A stretch of DNA of 5,385 nucleotides from NCBI GenBank assembly GCA_029933635.1, contig JAOZNS010000140.1, forward strand, positions 1,664-7,048, written 5' to 3'. The notes beneath the pieces were generated by a model. The model was given only the letters and a program-made list of their open reading frames with translations, ran no database searches and was not told where the DNA came from. This document shows positions 4,186 to 5,385 of this stretch, piece after piece (position 1 is the stretch's first letter; each line of letters starts with the position of its first letter). Both the position numbers and the translations under genes were made by a program. The DNA is from Candidatus Zixiibacteriota bacterium (lineage in GTDB: Bacteria > Zixibacteria > MSB-5A5 > SM1-73).

Positions 4186-5385
4186 CTACCACCAAGACCA
4201 TATCTCTACCCTCAAGTATCGGACGACCCTTCTGGCTAAAAGCGAAGCTAATTTTATCTTACCACAATAAATCTTGGCGTAACCGCTCATACCAGGCTTT
4301 AAAAGATAATCTTTGTTTTCGATTTGGCAAGTCACCGGAAAGATTTTTTTTGATCCCTCCTTTTCTGCCATCTGTGAAATTTTTACCACCTTTCCCCAGA
4401 AAATCTGGAAGGGATAACTTTTCACCTTGAGCTTGACAGGAAGTCCTTCCTTCAGCACGTCCAAATCCTTCTCCGATGCCTTAATCAAAACCCGCATGGT
4501 ATCAAGATTGGCGATGGTTAAAAGGTCATCCCCGGAGCTTAAAGAGGTGACTATCCCCCGAATGGGGCTTTTTATCTGAGAGGAGGCGATCTGATCTTCC
4601 AGAAATTTTGCCTTGGCCTGAAGCTTTTTTATCTCTGCTTCTGCCATGGAAAGCTCCTCAGCTCTGGCACCATTTCTTATGATATTCAACTCATTTTGGG
4701 CTATCTTAAGCTGATTAGACAAGACCGAGACCTCAGCCTGAATCTTCTCCAGTTCTTGGTTGCTGATCAGATCCTTGTTGTGCAGGTCCGAAATCCGGGA
4801 AAGCTGTTTTTCTTTGAGCTTAAGCTCACTTTTGATCTGAGCCACCTTATCCCGGGCCTGCTGGACTTCTTCCTTTCTGGCACCCTTTTGAAGCAGAAGA
4901 TAATATTGCTCTGCCTTTTTTAAAGCTGCCTTGGTCTGAGCCAGATCGGAAAGATAGGAGGGAGAAGAAAGCTCTGCCACAACGTCTCCTGCCTCCACCT
5001 TCTGACCTTCTTTCACCTTGGTAACCAGATTCAGGCTGGTGTAATCGTTGGCAAAAAGCTTAAGCAGATTCAGCGATCTTTTTTCCTGACTACCCCCCTG
5101 AGAAAGCTGGGAGGTTACGGTTCCATCCGGCAAGCTTCGAACGGTGAAACGTTCCAAAGCCTCAATCTGACACCGACCGCCTATCTTCAGCTCGATCTTA
5201 ACTAAAAATAAAGCCAAGATCAAAGCCGCCAGCAAGCCAAAATAGAGTATGATCTTCTTGGTTACCAAAAGCGTTTGTTTCTTCGCTAAAATGAACTGCG
5301 CAACTCCAGTTAGAACAACTCTAATAGGAGTTTTTAAGATAAGAAAAATCAAAAATAAAAACAAGATAAATCCAAAGCCCCCCAT
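4186..5385 (-). CDS. HlyD-type membrane fusion protein, probably the C-terminal part of a larger protein
   Basis: The visible 399 residues begin with two hydrophobic segments (about 3-17 and 45-62) joined by a basic loop. The rest shows the periplasmic adaptor architecture in order. First is a lipoyl half (V-K-E-G-Q-K-V-E-A-G-D-V-V-A-E-L, about 122-138). Next is a long coiled-coil hairpin (about 145-268) whose two arms both carry a G-A-R-x-E-E motif. Then come the second lipoyl half (I-K-S-P-I-R-G-I-V) and a beta-barrel region ending at K-P-G-M-S-G-Y-A-K-I. The C-terminus is a basic amphipathic segment finishing in W-S-W-W. Adaptors of this kind link inner-membrane transporters to the outer envelope. 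Two membrane segments before the adaptor resemble the family in which an M50-like membrane protease domain is fused in front; that domain would lie beyond the edge, and this is inference from memory. An ATG occupies the last three bases of the window, so a true start there cannot be tested. The stop is TAG. Confidence 0.85.
   Translation of the reverse strand: MGGFGFILFLFLIFLILKTPIRVVLTGVAQFILAKKQTLLVTKKIILYFGLLAALILALFLVKIELKIGGRCQIEALERFTVRSLPDGTVTSQLSQGGSQEKRSLNLLKLFANDYTSLNLVTKVKEGQKVEAGDVVAELSSPSYLSDLAQTKAALKKAEQYYLLLQKGARKEEVQQARDKVAQIKSELKLKEKQLSRISDLHNKDLISNQELEKIQAEVSVLSNQLKIAQNELNIIRNGARAEELSMAEAEIKKLQAKAKFLEDQIASSQIKSPIRGIVTSLSSGDDLLTIANLDTMRVLIKASEKDLDVLKEGLPVKLKVKSYPFQIFWGKVVKISQMAEKEGSKKIFPVTCQIENKDYLLKPGMSGYAKIYCGKIKLASLLARRVVRYLRVEIWSWW

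Noticed and set aside
4098..4430. Plus-strand open frame of 110 codons opposite the PDO start and the adaptor C-terminus
   Set aside because: It overlaps strongly supported minus-strand coding sequence and shows no domain or upstream signals.

Overview
The window reads as bacterial chromosome with moderate GC, and every supported gene lies on the minus strand. A bacterial DNA polymerase III delta subunit excludes archaea. The tandem-thioredoxin protein disulfide oxidoreductase (PDO) is best known from hyperthermophilic archaea, Aquifex and Thermotoga relatives, and some uncultured bacterial phyla. Together with a near-consensus sigma-54 promoter and strong AGGAGG ribosome sites, this suggests an uncultured Gram-negative-type lineage such as a Zixibacteria, KSB1 or WOR-3 relative. 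That placement is inference from family knowledge; nothing in the window proves it.

Layout in transcription order (right to left). (1) 5385-4186: the 3' part of a HlyD-type membrane fusion protein, open at the window edge. (2) 4098-3454: a PDO whose two thioredoxin-fold halves are both well preserved but separated by one in-frame amber codon (3844-3846). (3) 3399-2227: an exported tetratricopeptide-repeat (TPR) protein, closed by a clear hairpin terminator at 2155-2191. (4) 2226-1755: a 472-bp non-coding stretch with two dyad-symmetric elements and a sigma-54 -24/-12 promoter. (5) 1754-1374: a small RNase H-fold protein that has lost two of the four catalytic acidic positions, followed by a textbook terminator at 1311-1343. 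(6) A sigma-70-type promoter (1281-1309) directly behind that terminator, driving holA (1182-163). (7) A 162-bp tail with a compact set of direct and inverted repeats, and possibly the first codons of one more gene at the left edge.

The window therefore holds at least three minus-strand transcription units. The first (membrane fusion protein, PDO, TPR protein) has an envelope and secretion flavour, with disulfide chemistry in the middle. The second is a monocistronic RNase H-like gene with sigma-54 control. The third is the replication gene holA. No mobile element, CRISPR array, rRNA or tRNA is visible. The points most worth following up are the amber-interrupted PDO and the sigma-54 promoter in front of an apparently non-catalytic RNase H-like protein. 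I see no evidence for a wholly new multi-gene system.
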